Part shown: positions 22,908 to 29,734 of the stretch, in pieces | How positions within the stretch are numbered: the stretch's first letter is position 1 | Layout: the number at the start of each line of letters is the position of its first letter | Source of the DNA: an uncultured Alistipes sp. | GTDB taxonomy: Bacteria; Bacteroidota; Bacteroidia; Bacteroidales; UBA932 | Length of the DNA: 29,734 nt | Assembly (NCBI GenBank): GCA_902388455.1 | Contig: CABMPD010000023.1 | Location: forward strand, 1-29,734 | Direction: 5' to 3' | Translations under genes and position numbers: made by a program | The notes under the pieces: generated by a model | Told to the model about the DNA's origin: nothing | What the model saw: only the letters and a program-made list of their open reading frames with translations | The model's database searches: none

Positions 22908-22944
22908 AAACAACAAACTCCCTCTTCTATTAAGAAAAAGGGAG
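22908..22944 (-). terminator. Terminator of the large fimbrillin gene
   Basis: On the minus strand CTCCCT/AGGGAG with inner CTT/AAG pairs forms a stem that is followed by TTTGTTGTTTT. It lies 40 bp after the stop at 22984. The AT-rich stretch 22739-22907 between it and the DUF3575 remnant holds no gene I can see. Confidence 0.7.
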
Positions 22945-22983
22945 CTCGTTGTCGCAAAATTTTATGTGCGAGGCAATCTTTTA

Positions 22984-25167
22984 TTATTTTTTACGGACAG
23001 CACGGACATTAAGTTGCGTATCACGTCGTTCTTGGCTTGTGCTTCCGATCGCATCATATTTATAGGAATACTCATGACTATTTTCTACACTTGTCGAAGT
23101 CCAGTAATTCCCGCTCAAAGGATGCTCTGCATCGCTTATATCTGTTATTTCTCCGCTTGCAGGCAAATACCACTCTGGGAGTGTACCATTAGTCAATGTA
23201 AGTACCTCTTCCCCTTGTGCAGTCACGACATTCCAACTGTTCAATTTCATACAGGCGATAGCGGCATTGTTGGTCGGGATAGAACCGGAACCTTCAATAT
23301 CCATCATGTCGTCAGTATATCCGCCAACGCTTTGTATTCTGTTGATGATATTGTTTGTGAGCTGAATACCTTCGAAATTATAAATATCGCGAGTATTCCG
23401 CTGCCCGTCATCTTGACTTTCTGCAATGTTGCCAGCGTCAAGAGATCCAAGATCAATCGTGATTTTATCAGCAACCTCTCCAATCCCTAAGAATCCCCCG
23501 TGTGTATCCATCTTTACATAACTCAAATCAGGAATATCTATCCCAATTAAAAAAGCAATTAATCGTATGATAATACTTTGGTAGAAATTCACATACGTAG
23601 CCAATGATTGCCTGTCATTCTCGTCGCAATTGGTAAGGTCAAAGACCAATTTAAAATCGCTGCTCCAATAGAATCCCCACGGTTGCATATCTCCTTCCAA
23701 GCGTTCACAACCGATATTACTGCCATACCAACTCGGAGCATATTGTTCGATATTTATAGTTTGTACGACACTGCCGTTTACAGTTACACTTAAAGCGATA
23801 GAACGCTTTTCATCACCGATATTCTCCGGAACAAATATGGCAATAGGAAAATCTCCTGAACCCGTACCCGAATAGGAAGCTTCGCCTCGTGCACTGCCGA
23901 TGTCAGTCAAATTACCCGATGCATCGGTTTCCTGCCTTTTTTCCGTCCAATATCCCTGTTGCGCCCAGCTGTTCATGTCCGACTGCGCCTGAATGGTTAC
24001 ATTGTCCGGTGCTGAAATCGTCCAGCTTTGTCCGGACAGAACACCTGAAACGACAAGGTTGGTCTTGTAAATCTCATAGTGCGCATCCAATGTACGCTCG
24101 TCCGACAGCTTGAATTCGTATTCCGGCGTGATGGAAATGCGATAGGTCACGGTCGTACCCTGCGGCCATTCCATACCGGCAATGGACGCGGAGAGAGTCC
24201 GCTCGGTGCCGGTCGTTTCATCAACAAACACTACCTCTACCGTAGCCCCATCCGACAAAGTCTGCGGCAGCATCATGAATGTCTGTGCCGCGGATGTCAC
24301 TTCACTTCCTGCGGTTTCTGTGCCGGTCGTGGCATGGTTCAGTTCCTGCGTAAAATCAACGGTGGTTTCCGTCAACGCCCATGTATCGGTTGTCATATCA
24401 TAGGTGCCGTCATTCTTGATGCCTTTCAATGTCACACTGCTGATGGTTCCCGCCTGCATCTGGCTGCCCGTCTCAAAACGCACAGCTGTACATATATGCC
24501 GGAAGGTAAGCGACACAACGGTGTTGTTGTTGCCGTTCAATTCCCCTGTGGTTGTCACAAGAAGGTCATTCTGAAGGGCCACATCCAAGGGAACAGTATA
24601 TTTAAGCGTTGTCTCTGTCGGGATTTTTGGCGTGGCAGTGAAGGCATCTACCGGTGCCCAGGCATAGAACTGGAGGGAGTGGCCATCGCCCGGCCAGTAA
24701 TAAGTGTTGGTGGCACTCCATAGGTTGTTCCCTTTTTCGGAAACATCCTCGTTCATGTAAAACTGTTCCTGTACCAACTGCCCGTTTTTCTTCCAGTATG
24801 CCAGCACGTGGAATGCATCATAAAAATTGCCCTCAGCAACAGGAGTGGCACGGGTTACGGCCTGTTTGCCGCCCGATGAATGGATGCCTTCTGAAACTAT
24901 GGCACGGACACAAAGTGTATCTGCCGAATCCTGCGACCGTAGCACAAACTGTTCCGCCGTATATTCGTTTCTGCCGTCGGTAACCTGACTCCTTGTCTGT
25001 GCATTCCCATCCGGCGAGACGCCGAAACAAATGCTGTCACTATGCTTCCCGACGAAGCCGACGTCACTTCTGTCGAAAATGTCCTCGCTGTCGCAAGAGA
25101 AAAGCAGCAAGCACGAAAGTAGTGCCGTCGCGCTGCCAAACAAGTTTCGATTCTTATATGCTTTCAT
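22984..25167 (-). CDS. Large fimbrillin-family lipoprotein with Fib_succ_major-like C-terminus
   Basis: The protein has 727 residues with a lipoprotein signal peptide, lipobox LLFSC (Cys25). The N-terminal half (about 30-360) resembles the Mfa-like/fimbrillin family: a short strand-rich start, AFHVLAYWKKNGQ, then YYWPGDGHSLQFYAWAPVDA, FRHICTAVRFETG and FMMLPQTL. A beta-rich middle region follows (EYEFKLSDERTLDAHYEIYK, then BACON-like strands ending INIEQYAPSWYGSNIGCE). The last 120 residues (LPEWYLPASGEI ... SGNYWTSTSVENS ... LNVRAVRKK) are of the Fib_succ_major type. Such proteins are probably accessory or tip pilins of type V fimbriae, exported as lipoproteins and assembled on the cell surface. 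G+C is lower than in the housekeeping genes. It ends in a clear terminator. Confidence 0.82.
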   Translation of the reverse strand: MKAYKNRNLFGSATALLSCLLLFSCDSEDIFDRSDVGFVGKHSDSICFGVSPDGNAQTRSQVTDGRNEYTAEQFVLRSQDSADTLCVRAIVSEGIHSSGGKQAVTRATPVAEGNFYDAFHVLAYWKKNGQLVQEQFYMNEDVSEKGNNLWSATNTYYWPGDGHSLQFYAWAPVDAFTATPKIPTETTLKYTVPLDVALQNDLLVTTTGELNGNNNTVVSLTFRHICTAVRFETGSQMQAGTISSVTLKGIKNDGTYDMTTDTWALTETTVDFTQELNHATTGTETAGSEVTSAAQTFMMLPQTLSDGATVEVVFVDETTGTERTLSASIAGMEWPQGTTVTYRISITPEYEFKLSDERTLDAHYEIYKTNLVVSGVLSGQSWTISAPDNVTIQAQSDMNSWAQQGYWTEKRQETDASGNLTDIGSARGEASYSGTGSGDFPIAIFVPENIGDEKRSIALSVTVNGSVVQTINIEQYAPSWYGSNIGCERLEGDMQPWGFYWSSDFKLVFDLTNCDENDRQSLATYVNFYQSIIIRLIAFLIGIDIPDLSYVKMDTHGGFLGIGEVADKITIDLGSLDAGNIAESQDDGQRNTRDIYNFEGIQLTNNIINRIQSVGGYTDDMMDIEGSGSIPTNNAAIACMKLNSWNVVTAQGEEVLTLTNGTLPEWYLPASGEITDISDAEHPLSGNYWTSTSVENSHEYSYKYDAIGSTSQERRDTQLNVRAVRKK

Positions 25168-25223
25168 ATCTGATGATTTTATCTGCTTTACCGTGAGAGT
25201 TCCGTGTCACGGCTATTAGTGAG

Positions 25224-25252
25224 TGTAAGGGGAACATTCAACCCCTTACACC
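25224..25252. repeat. Hairpin after the short fimbrillin-like gene
   Basis: GTGTAAGGGG (25224-25233) and CCCCTTACAC (25243-25252) form a perfect 10-bp stem with the loop AACATTCAA. It lies 6 bp beyond the stop of the 25258-25614 gene on the minus strand. There is no T-run, so it may be an RNA-processing or stabilising hairpin. Its loop resembles that at 25771-25798. Confidence 0.7.
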
Positions 25253-25257
25253 CTGTT

Positions 25258-25614
25258 TTAATTCCCTGCTGAAGGAATGTCAATAGTCTGATTTTCGTCT
25301 GTGTCAATCCAAGGGCTAATTTCGTCAACCGTAAATTCAATCGGCTGGAGTTCGGCATCCGCTGCACCGGCAGTGGAATAGTTCCACCCCCATACATCAA
25401 AGCCGGTGATCTCGTCGACATTTTCGACCGGTGCCTTGGAGAGCGGGGCGGCATCGAAGCTGATGGGGGAGGAGGGGGTGTTCTCCAGACTGGCCATGTC
25501 ACAGGAAACGGAGGCAGGGATCATGACAGCCGCGAGGAGGACGAGGAGGGTTGTCCCGGCGGCACTTTTTTCGGTTCTCCGATCCAGGCTGTATGTGTCG
25601 TTACATTTGCGCAT
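25258..25614 (-). CDS. Very short fimbrillin-like lipoprotein
   Basis: The protein has 118 residues. A long signal segment ends with a lipobox-like ASVSC (Cys38). The next residues (SSPISFDAAPLSKAP, then ITGFDVWGWNY) look like the first strands of a fimbrillin, and the end (ELQPIEFTVDEISPWID) closely parallels the end of the intact fimbrillin upstream (LYPIEFTVSYDNWD). The entire central pilin body, some 250 residues, is missing while the frame stays open. It is either an internally deleted fimbrillin or a dedicated mini-subunit such as a cap or donor-strand peptide. It lies between two fimbrillin genes on the same strand, with hairpins on both sides. Confidence 0.6.
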   Translation of the reverse strand: MRKCNDTYSLDRRTEKSAAGTTLLVLLAAVMIPASVSCDMASLENTPSSPISFDAAPLSKAPVENVDEITGFDVWGWNYSTAGAADAELQPIEFTVDEISPWIDTDENQTIDIPSAGN

Positions 25615-25770
25615 ATGGTCGTTTGGCTCTTTGAGCTCTTGTCGTTAAAATGGTTTCACAATCTTTTAAGTTCTCCCGCACAGTCACTGCTGCCGGCAGT
25701 CCGGCAGGTGTGGACGGGACGGACCGGGCGGAGACTTTGGCTTACGCTGTCAGCGAACTTGGTTTGGGGA

Positions 25771-25798
25771 CCGGGAGGGGACGTTCAACCCCGCCCGG
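25771..25798. repeat. GC-rich hairpin after the fimbrillin gene
   Basis: CCGGG-A-GGGG (25771-25780) and CCCC-G-CCCGG (25789-25798) form a 9-bp stem with one mismatch and the loop ACGTTCAA. It lies in the 208-bp gap between the fimbrillin and the short fimbrillin-like gene. No gene is seen in that gap; the region is GC-rich with several small inverted repeats. Confidence 0.65.
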
Positions 25799-25822
25799 CC
25801 GGTGGTTTCATAGATGGGAACT

Positions 25823-26887
25823 TTATTGTCCTTGTCCTTGTTCGTTGTCTATGATAATGTCATCGACATTTTCTTTATCCCAGTTGTCATATGATACAGT
25901 AAATTCTATGGGATAGAGACCTTCCAGGTTGGTCGAGTTTATTTCCGCCGTGTAGGTGTAGCTGTAGCCGGGATTCCAGTTGCCGTCATCTGTACCCGCG
26001 ATAGTGCATGTGAATACCTTGATCTGGTTCTTCTGCCCATTGTCTATCGTTCCGTCATCTTTGATGGTGTTGCTGTATTTTATCGTGAAGACGATATTGT
26101 AGGCCGTGGTTTCTACAAGGTCCTGAGGAAGAAATACCCGAGTCTGTGTGTTCTTGCTTGTCTCTTCGGTTGCGCTGCCAGTCAGACTGAAGTTATCAAA
26201 GGCAATGTCGGATTTTTGGCCAGAGGGGACCCAGCAGCTCAGAGCGTATTGCGAACCTGGGCTTGTTGGTGTGTTGCCTGTAAAAGTACCCTGATTGAAA
26301 GCATTGATTGTTATGTCGCTTACATCTATCTCAACGCCGTTCAGATCAGCCGCTTTTGAGAAATTGAATGTTACTTTAGACAGAATGTGCTTGAATTCCA
26401 GTTGCACTTCATAATGATCGGTACCGTCAAATACATAGTCAGTACCGTCATAGCCGACAGCGTAAAGCAGGTCAGACCCATCTGTGGGGGTGTTGTTTAC
26501 GGTATAATCGGTTATTGTCAGATGGCCGCTGGAATAAGTGAATTCTACATTATTCTCTGGATTGCTGACGGTTTTGTTGTCGTCGGTATAGGCGGCGAAC
26601 TTGTAGGCGTATTTGGTATCGTTCCAGTAGCGGGTAGGGTTGTATGTCCATTCTCCGTTTGAGAACGAGACTGCATCTCCATTGAAAACCTCCTGTCCAT
26701 TGGTGTGTGCTCCATAAACATAGAAGGTTTTCAGATCTTCTAATTTGTCAATGGACTTCACGGCATTGGTGACATGATTGGAGAAGCTGATGGCCCTGCT
26801 GTCCGATACTTCCGTGACCTCAGTCTTGGTGCAGCCTGCGAGGATGAAGGCTCCGGCTGCGAGAGTTGTGAAAATTGCTTTTCTCAT
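25823..26887 (-). CDS. Fimbrillin-family (Mfa1/FimA-like) lipoprotein, probable pilus shaft subunit
   Basis: The protein has 354 residues. The lipoprotein signal MRKAIFTTLAAGAFILAGC gives Cys19 in a good lipobox. The mature sequence has the fimbrillin features: ISFSNHVTNAVKS, FYVYGAHTNGQEVF, WTYNPTRYWNDTKYAYKFAAY, FKHILSKVTFNFSK and a C-terminal strand IEFTVSYDNWD. In Porphyromonas-type fimbriae the lipidated precursor is cut after an Arg near the start, and a C-terminal strand is donated to the next subunit; Arg31 in DSRAISFSN is a candidate cut site by analogy. It follows the DUF5119 gene by 44 bp of very AT-rich DNA and is the best candidate for the major subunit of this cluster. Confidence 0.88.
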   Translation of the reverse strand: MRKAIFTTLAAGAFILAGCTKTEVTEVSDSRAISFSNHVTNAVKSIDKLEDLKTFYVYGAHTNGQEVFNGDAVSFSNGEWTYNPTRYWNDTKYAYKFAAYTDDNKTVSNPENNVEFTYSSGHLTITDYTVNNTPTDGSDLLYAVGYDGTDYVFDGTDHYEVQLEFKHILSKVTFNFSKAADLNGVEIDVSDITINAFNQGTFTGNTPTSPGSQYALSCWVPSGQKSDIAFDNFSLTGSATEETSKNTQTRVFLPQDLVETTAYNIVFTIKYSNTIKDDGTIDNGQKNQIKVFTCTIAGTDDGNWNPGYSYTYTAEINSTNLEGLYPIEFTVSYDNWDKENVDDIIIDNEQGQGQ

Positions 26888-26931
26888 AATTTAAAAATTA
26901 AATAGTTAATAATTGATTATTATTTAGATTG

Positions 26932-28068
26932 TTACCCATCTTGTTGAGAGTCCTGGCACTGTGGCCCCGTGAGCGGCAGCTGGATCTCTTCGGAGTCTTC
27001 CCAGTCGCCCACATCGACTTCGAACATGCCGTTTCCGTCAGGTTTGATTGCAGGGACCTGTACCTTTATCACACCTCCTCGGGGCTGGCTGTGTATCTGG
27101 TCCGAGACGAAAAAGTCATCCGGGAAAGCGTAGGCACCTGTAGCGAGTGAGATCTCTAGCGAGACAGCGAAGTTGTCCTCTTCATAGACGGTGTCACCTG
27201 AATCTCCATAGCCGTAACTGTAGTCGAAGCCTGGAACGCCGAAAGTCCTGACGGTGGCGATGATTGTAGAGTTGGCTGTATCCACGACGGCTTTGTCGAA
27301 CAGGACAGATACTTTGTCATCCCCGGTGTGGCCGTCCTGCATGTATACCGTGCCTGCCATTCCCGAGAGGGCTCCGCGTGCGCTGTACACCAGTTCGATA
27401 CCGGATTCTACCTCGAATAGTATGACGTATGTGTAGACCAGTGGCCTGAGCTGTATGCCGATGGTGTCAGTGTCCGGGGACAGTACACCTTCGTAATTCT
27501 CGATCCATGCACCGTATAGCATGTCCGGCTCGTTGACGCTCTCTGCTTCCGGATGAAGCTCGCTGAATGAGGCCCGGGTGCGGGTACGGGTCGTGGCTCT
27601 GGCTTCGGCATAGGAGTCCAGGGATGTGAAGACGATGTATTCTGTATCGTTGTTATAAAACAGGATGTCATGCATGCCTTCCTGAAGATAGAGCAGTCCT
27701 CCATCGGCTTTGATGTGGCGCTGGTGGATGGTACCGGATTCGTGGTATGCCACTGAAGCGATGCCTCCTCCCGGTTCAGGTACGAGATCCGCGAGAAACT
27801 CTTCTGTCAGGCTCCGATGTCCGAGCATGGAGTCCAGATCTTCCTCTTCCCCGTACCAGCGCATCCATTCCTGCTCCCATTCTGCGACGGTATGGACACG
27901 TACATTGAGCCCATGCAGATCATGGTCATAGCACAGCTCTTTGCGGCAGCCTGTCAGCATCAGCGTAAAGGCCGCTGCCATGATGATGGATGAGGTCCGC
28001 AGAACATAACGCAGTGCACGGTGCTGTACGTGACGCATTTCGTGGAGGAGGGTTCCCGTTGTTGTCAT
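26932..28068 (-). CDS. DUF5119-type fimbrial lipoprotein (Mfa2/FimB-like anchor)
   Basis: The protein has 378 residues. A long N-terminus precedes a lipoprotein signal with lipobox LMLTGC (Cys41), followed by RKELCYDHD, the usual opening of DUF5119 proteins. The rest is beta-rich with a central ARATTRTRTRASF stretch. DUF5119/FimB-like proteins are found beside fimbrillins and DUF3575 genes in Bacteroidota and are thought to anchor or cap the fimbria in the outer membrane. The start at 28068 overlaps the upstream stop (ATGA) and has a GGAGGT site 5 bp before it; Met11 at 28038 would give a more normal signal peptide. Confidence 0.85.
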   Translation of the reverse strand: MTTTGTLLHEMRHVQHRALRYVLRTSSIIMAAAFTLMLTGCRKELCYDHDLHGLNVRVHTVAEWEQEWMRWYGEEEDLDSMLGHRSLTEEFLADLVPEPGGGIASVAYHESGTIHQRHIKADGGLLYLQEGMHDILFYNNDTEYIVFTSLDSYAEARATTRTRTRASFSELHPEAESVNEPDMLYGAWIENYEGVLSPDTDTIGIQLRPLVYTYVILFEVESGIELVYSARGALSGMAGTVYMQDGHTGDDKVSVLFDKAVVDTANSTIIATVRTFGVPGFDYSYGYGDSGDTVYEEDNFAVSLEISLATGAYAFPDDFFVSDQIHSQPRGGVIKVQVPAIKPDGNGMFEVDVGDWEDSEEIQLPLTGPQCQDSQQDG

Positions 28069-29321
28069 TTTCCACCTCCTTTTTTATGTTTTCCGCTCCC
28101 GTACCCGAAGTCACCGAATCTCCATGCCAGTGCCACCTTGAGCTTCAGCGGCCCGAAATAGTGCATCCTGGATGTCTGCTGATATACGTAGTGTGTGCCG
28201 CCCATGTAGGGTACGGGCAGATATTCCTCGTATTCCGTGAACATATAGCCGGCCCCGATGCCGAACTCCAGCGAGAGACGTTCCCCTACGGGCAGCATGT
28301 AGCCGTAGCTGAGCCCGACGAAACCTGCCTCGCCCTTGTAGCCGCGTCCGCCGTTCTCCAGATCGTACCAGGAGCCGCCTGCGAACAGTCCGAGATAATG
28401 CCCGTGCCAGGGCTCTTCGGTCTTGAACCACCAGCGGGCTTCGGGATATATCGTGGCTATCTGATAGTATTTGTGCCTGGGCTTGATGCTCCACCAGGCC
28501 ACCGCTCCCTGGGCGGCGACGGACCACCTGGGGGTGATGAGGTATTCGAGTTCGAGTGAGGGCATCAGGGCCGCATCGGCCAGGAGGTTGGTCTTCAGCG
28601 CGAGGCGGTAGTTGGGAATATACTCCGGCTGAGGGCGGGGCGGCAAGGTAATAGAGTCTTCCAGGGCTGCAACATCTGAGACTATTGCCTTCCCCGCCTT
28701 TACCGGAGTTATGGGAACATATTCCAATATTATCTCTGTTCTCCGCAGCTGAGGGAAATGGCTGTCCATCATGTAGGCGAACGTCCTGCCCCAGCGGTGG
28801 TCCATGAGGGCCTTCTTGCGGCTTCCGGCTACCTTGCCGTTCCGGAATACCCATGTGGGAAAATTCCTGACGATGTGCAGCACTTCGTCGCGGTACCGGA
28901 AGGAGCTGTCCTGCATCAGGGAGGTCTCCAGTCCCTCCCAGTCGATGCCCATGCCGGCAATATCGTATGCTGACGCGGGCACAGGACGGCCGGTACGCTC
29001 TTCGATGTAGTCCAGGATGACGGCGGCGCGTTCGTGGGAGAGGGAGAGGTTGAATGATGAGGTTCCTTCAGGGGAGGCCCATCCCTTGATGTAGACATGG
29101 AATCTGGGGTCGCGGGAATATCTTTCTACTATGAAAGCAATGCTGTCCAGTGACTTCCGGTTGTCCCTCAGAGCAGGTACAATACCCGCGAGGCCCTGTT
29201 CGAAGTGCACCAGGACAGTATCTCTCGCAAGAGTCTGCGCTCCCATATCCATTACGGACAGGGGTACCAGCAGAATGAGCGAAAATATGACGGATAATAT
29301 TCTCACTTTTCTACGGTTCAA
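28065..29321 (-). CDS. DUF3575 outer-membrane protein with N-terminal OmpA-like domain
   Basis: The protein has 418 residues with a signal peptide ending MDMGAQ. The N-terminal part (about 35-115) has OmpA-type peptidoglycan-binding features: YIKGWASPEG, then NLSLSHERAAVILDYI. After a Pro-rich linker (about 230) the C-terminal half is DUF3575, a beta-barrel-like domain (ALKTNLLADAALMPSLELEY ... GHYLGLFAGGSWYDLE ... PYMGGTHYVYQQTSRMHYFG). It commonly stands first in Bacteroidota fimbrial operons and may provide an outer-membrane platform tied to the cell wall. It is first in this cluster, with the last codons (KKGGGK) also forming the ribosome-binding site of the next gene. Confidence 0.88.
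   Translation of the reverse strand: MNRRKVRILSVIFSLILLVPLSVMDMGAQTLARDTVLVHFEQGLAGIVPALRDNRKSLDSIAFIVERYSRDPRFHVYIKGWASPEGTSSFNLSLSHERAAVILDYIEERTGRPVPASAYDIAGMGIDWEGLETSLMQDSSFRYRDEVLHIVRNFPTWVFRNGKVAGSRKKALMDHRWGRTFAYMMDSHFPQLRRTEIILEYVPITPVKAGKAIVSDVAALEDSITLPPRPQPEYIPNYRLALKTNLLADAALMPSLELEYLITPRWSVAAQGAVAWWSIKPRHKYYQIATIYPEARWWFKTEEPWHGHYLGLFAGGSWYDLENGGRGYKGEAGFVGLSYGYMLPVGERLSLEFGIGAGYMFTEYEEYLPVPYMGGTHYVYQQTSRMHYFGPLKLKVALAWRFGDFGYGSGKHKKGGGK
28074..28079 (-). promoter_or_regulatory. Strong Shine-Dalgarno embedded in the DUF3575 3' end
   Basis: GGAGGT stands 5 bp before the DUF5119 ATG, inside the codons for the KKGGGK tail of the upstream gene. The same GGAGGT with the same 5-bp spacing occurs at 22522-22527 in the remnant copy. 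Such sites are rare in Bacteroidota. Confidence 0.65.
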
Positions 29322-29483
29322 ATGGCTATGTCATAGTTCAGGCATTGCTGGAACGGGAACTGCACTCTGAGATGCCTGGAAGGAGGCAGTTATGGTCAGC
29401 TGAGTGCGGCTCTGAATATGCTTGAAGGTTTTGTTTATTACTATTGGTTATATTTTAAAACTATGCAAAATGTATTGCGGTCG

Positions 29484-29512
29484 CAAAGATATGGATTTGG
29501 ATGTTTGTACAA
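29484..29512 (-). promoter_or_regulatory. Probable promoter of the fimbrial operon, with a long leader
   Basis: On the minus strand TTG (29510-29512), 18 bp, then TATCTTTG (29484-29491) match the Bacteroidota pattern. Transcription from about 29477 gives a leader of about 155 nt before the ATG at 29321. The leader includes a CAGGCAT/ATGCCTG stem (29339-29345 and 29372-29378) and a five-codon upstream frame (ATG CCT GAA CTA TGA) near 29345. Confidence 0.55.
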
Positions 29513-29549
29513 TTACCTGAATGTGTGATTAATGCGTCCAGTTGCGTAT

Positions 29550-29605
29550 TTCACCAATATGGGTAAATTTGCAGAATTGCAGATATTTTTACCCGAAAGG
29601 GTGAA
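29550..29605. repeat. Nested inverted repeats upstream of the fimbrial promoter
   Basis: TTCACC (29550-29555) pairs with GGTGAA (29600-29605), and inside them GGGTAAA (29561-29567) pairs with TTTACCC (29588-29594). A short ACCC-GAAA-GGGT palindrome lies at the right. It is about 40 bp upstream of the promoter, a natural place for an operator. The rest of 29606-29734 shows no gene; an ACAAC/GTTGT pair lies near 29611-29625. Confidence 0.55.
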
Positions 29606-29734
29606 TTTTGACAACAAATAGTTGTTAAAATCCAGGTTTTTACTCTAAAAGCCTGTTTGACAACGCAGTTTTACAATGTTGTTAGGCGTCCGTGGTAAGC
29701 TCTGAATGACAGGGGGGTGTGCAGAAAAAACGTT

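Overview
The window looks like a chromosomal segment of a fairly GC-rich member of the Bacteroidales (Bacteroidota). Three things point there. Promoter-like sites match the Bacteroidota pattern TTTG-N19-TAnnTTTG (clearest before the trigger factor gene and the higBA pair) rather than sigma70 boxes. Shine-Dalgarno sites are mostly absent. The left and middle thirds carry Bacteroidota-type housekeeping genes and the right third a Mfa/FimA-type (type V) fimbrial cluster. I cannot name the genus; Rikenellaceae-like (Alistipes-type) is possible but is only inference.

Layout. 1-1517 (+): three small secreted proteins of unknown function; the first two are recent duplicates that share a 55-bp identical block. 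1565-5415 (-): an apparent queD-polA-ECF sigma transcription unit. 5576-6766 (+): a PLP-dependent aminotransferase ending in a good terminator. 6831-7574 (-) kdsB and 7642-9516 (+) an SLC13/DASS permease with RCK_C domains diverge from a palindromic pair of -7 elements. 9517-9985 has no large gene but holds a compact unit on the minus strand: promoter, short structured RNA ending in a terminator hairpin, and a 45-codon basic ORF whose start can pair with the 5' end of the RNA. A tRNA-Leu(UAG) follows. 10120-15083 (-): tpiA-prmA-tricorn-like protease. 15201-18620 (+): tig-clpP-clpX from one strong promoter; this ClpX has an unusual Ala-rich insertion.

18620-21540 is accessory: a RAYT-type HUH transposase bracketed by two 92-bp structured modules (a REPtron-like unit), a HigBA toxin-antitoxin pair in toxin-first order, and about 690 bp of apparently non-coding DNA with an interleaved inverted-repeat structure.

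21543-29321 (all -) is the fimbrial locus. In transcription order it holds an OmpA/DUF3575 outer-membrane protein, a DUF5119 lipoprotein, a fimbrillin, a very short fimbrillin-like lipoprotein, a large fimbrillin with a C-terminal Fib_succ_major-like domain, then the decayed remains of a second DUF3575 gene followed by a frameshifted Fib_succ_major lipoprotein. Repeated hairpins with a similar loop follow two of the fimbrillin genes. The locus appears to be driven from a promoter near 29484-29512 with a leader of about 155 nt. The fimbrial proteins would work together as shaft, anchor and tip subunits exported as lipoproteins; the decayed distal genes suggest modular turnover of tip subunits.

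The most interesting candidates are the RAYT plus 92-bp modules, the 9594-9853 RNA/micro-ORF unit, the 21209-21293 interleaved repeat, and the degenerating or miniaturised fimbrial genes.
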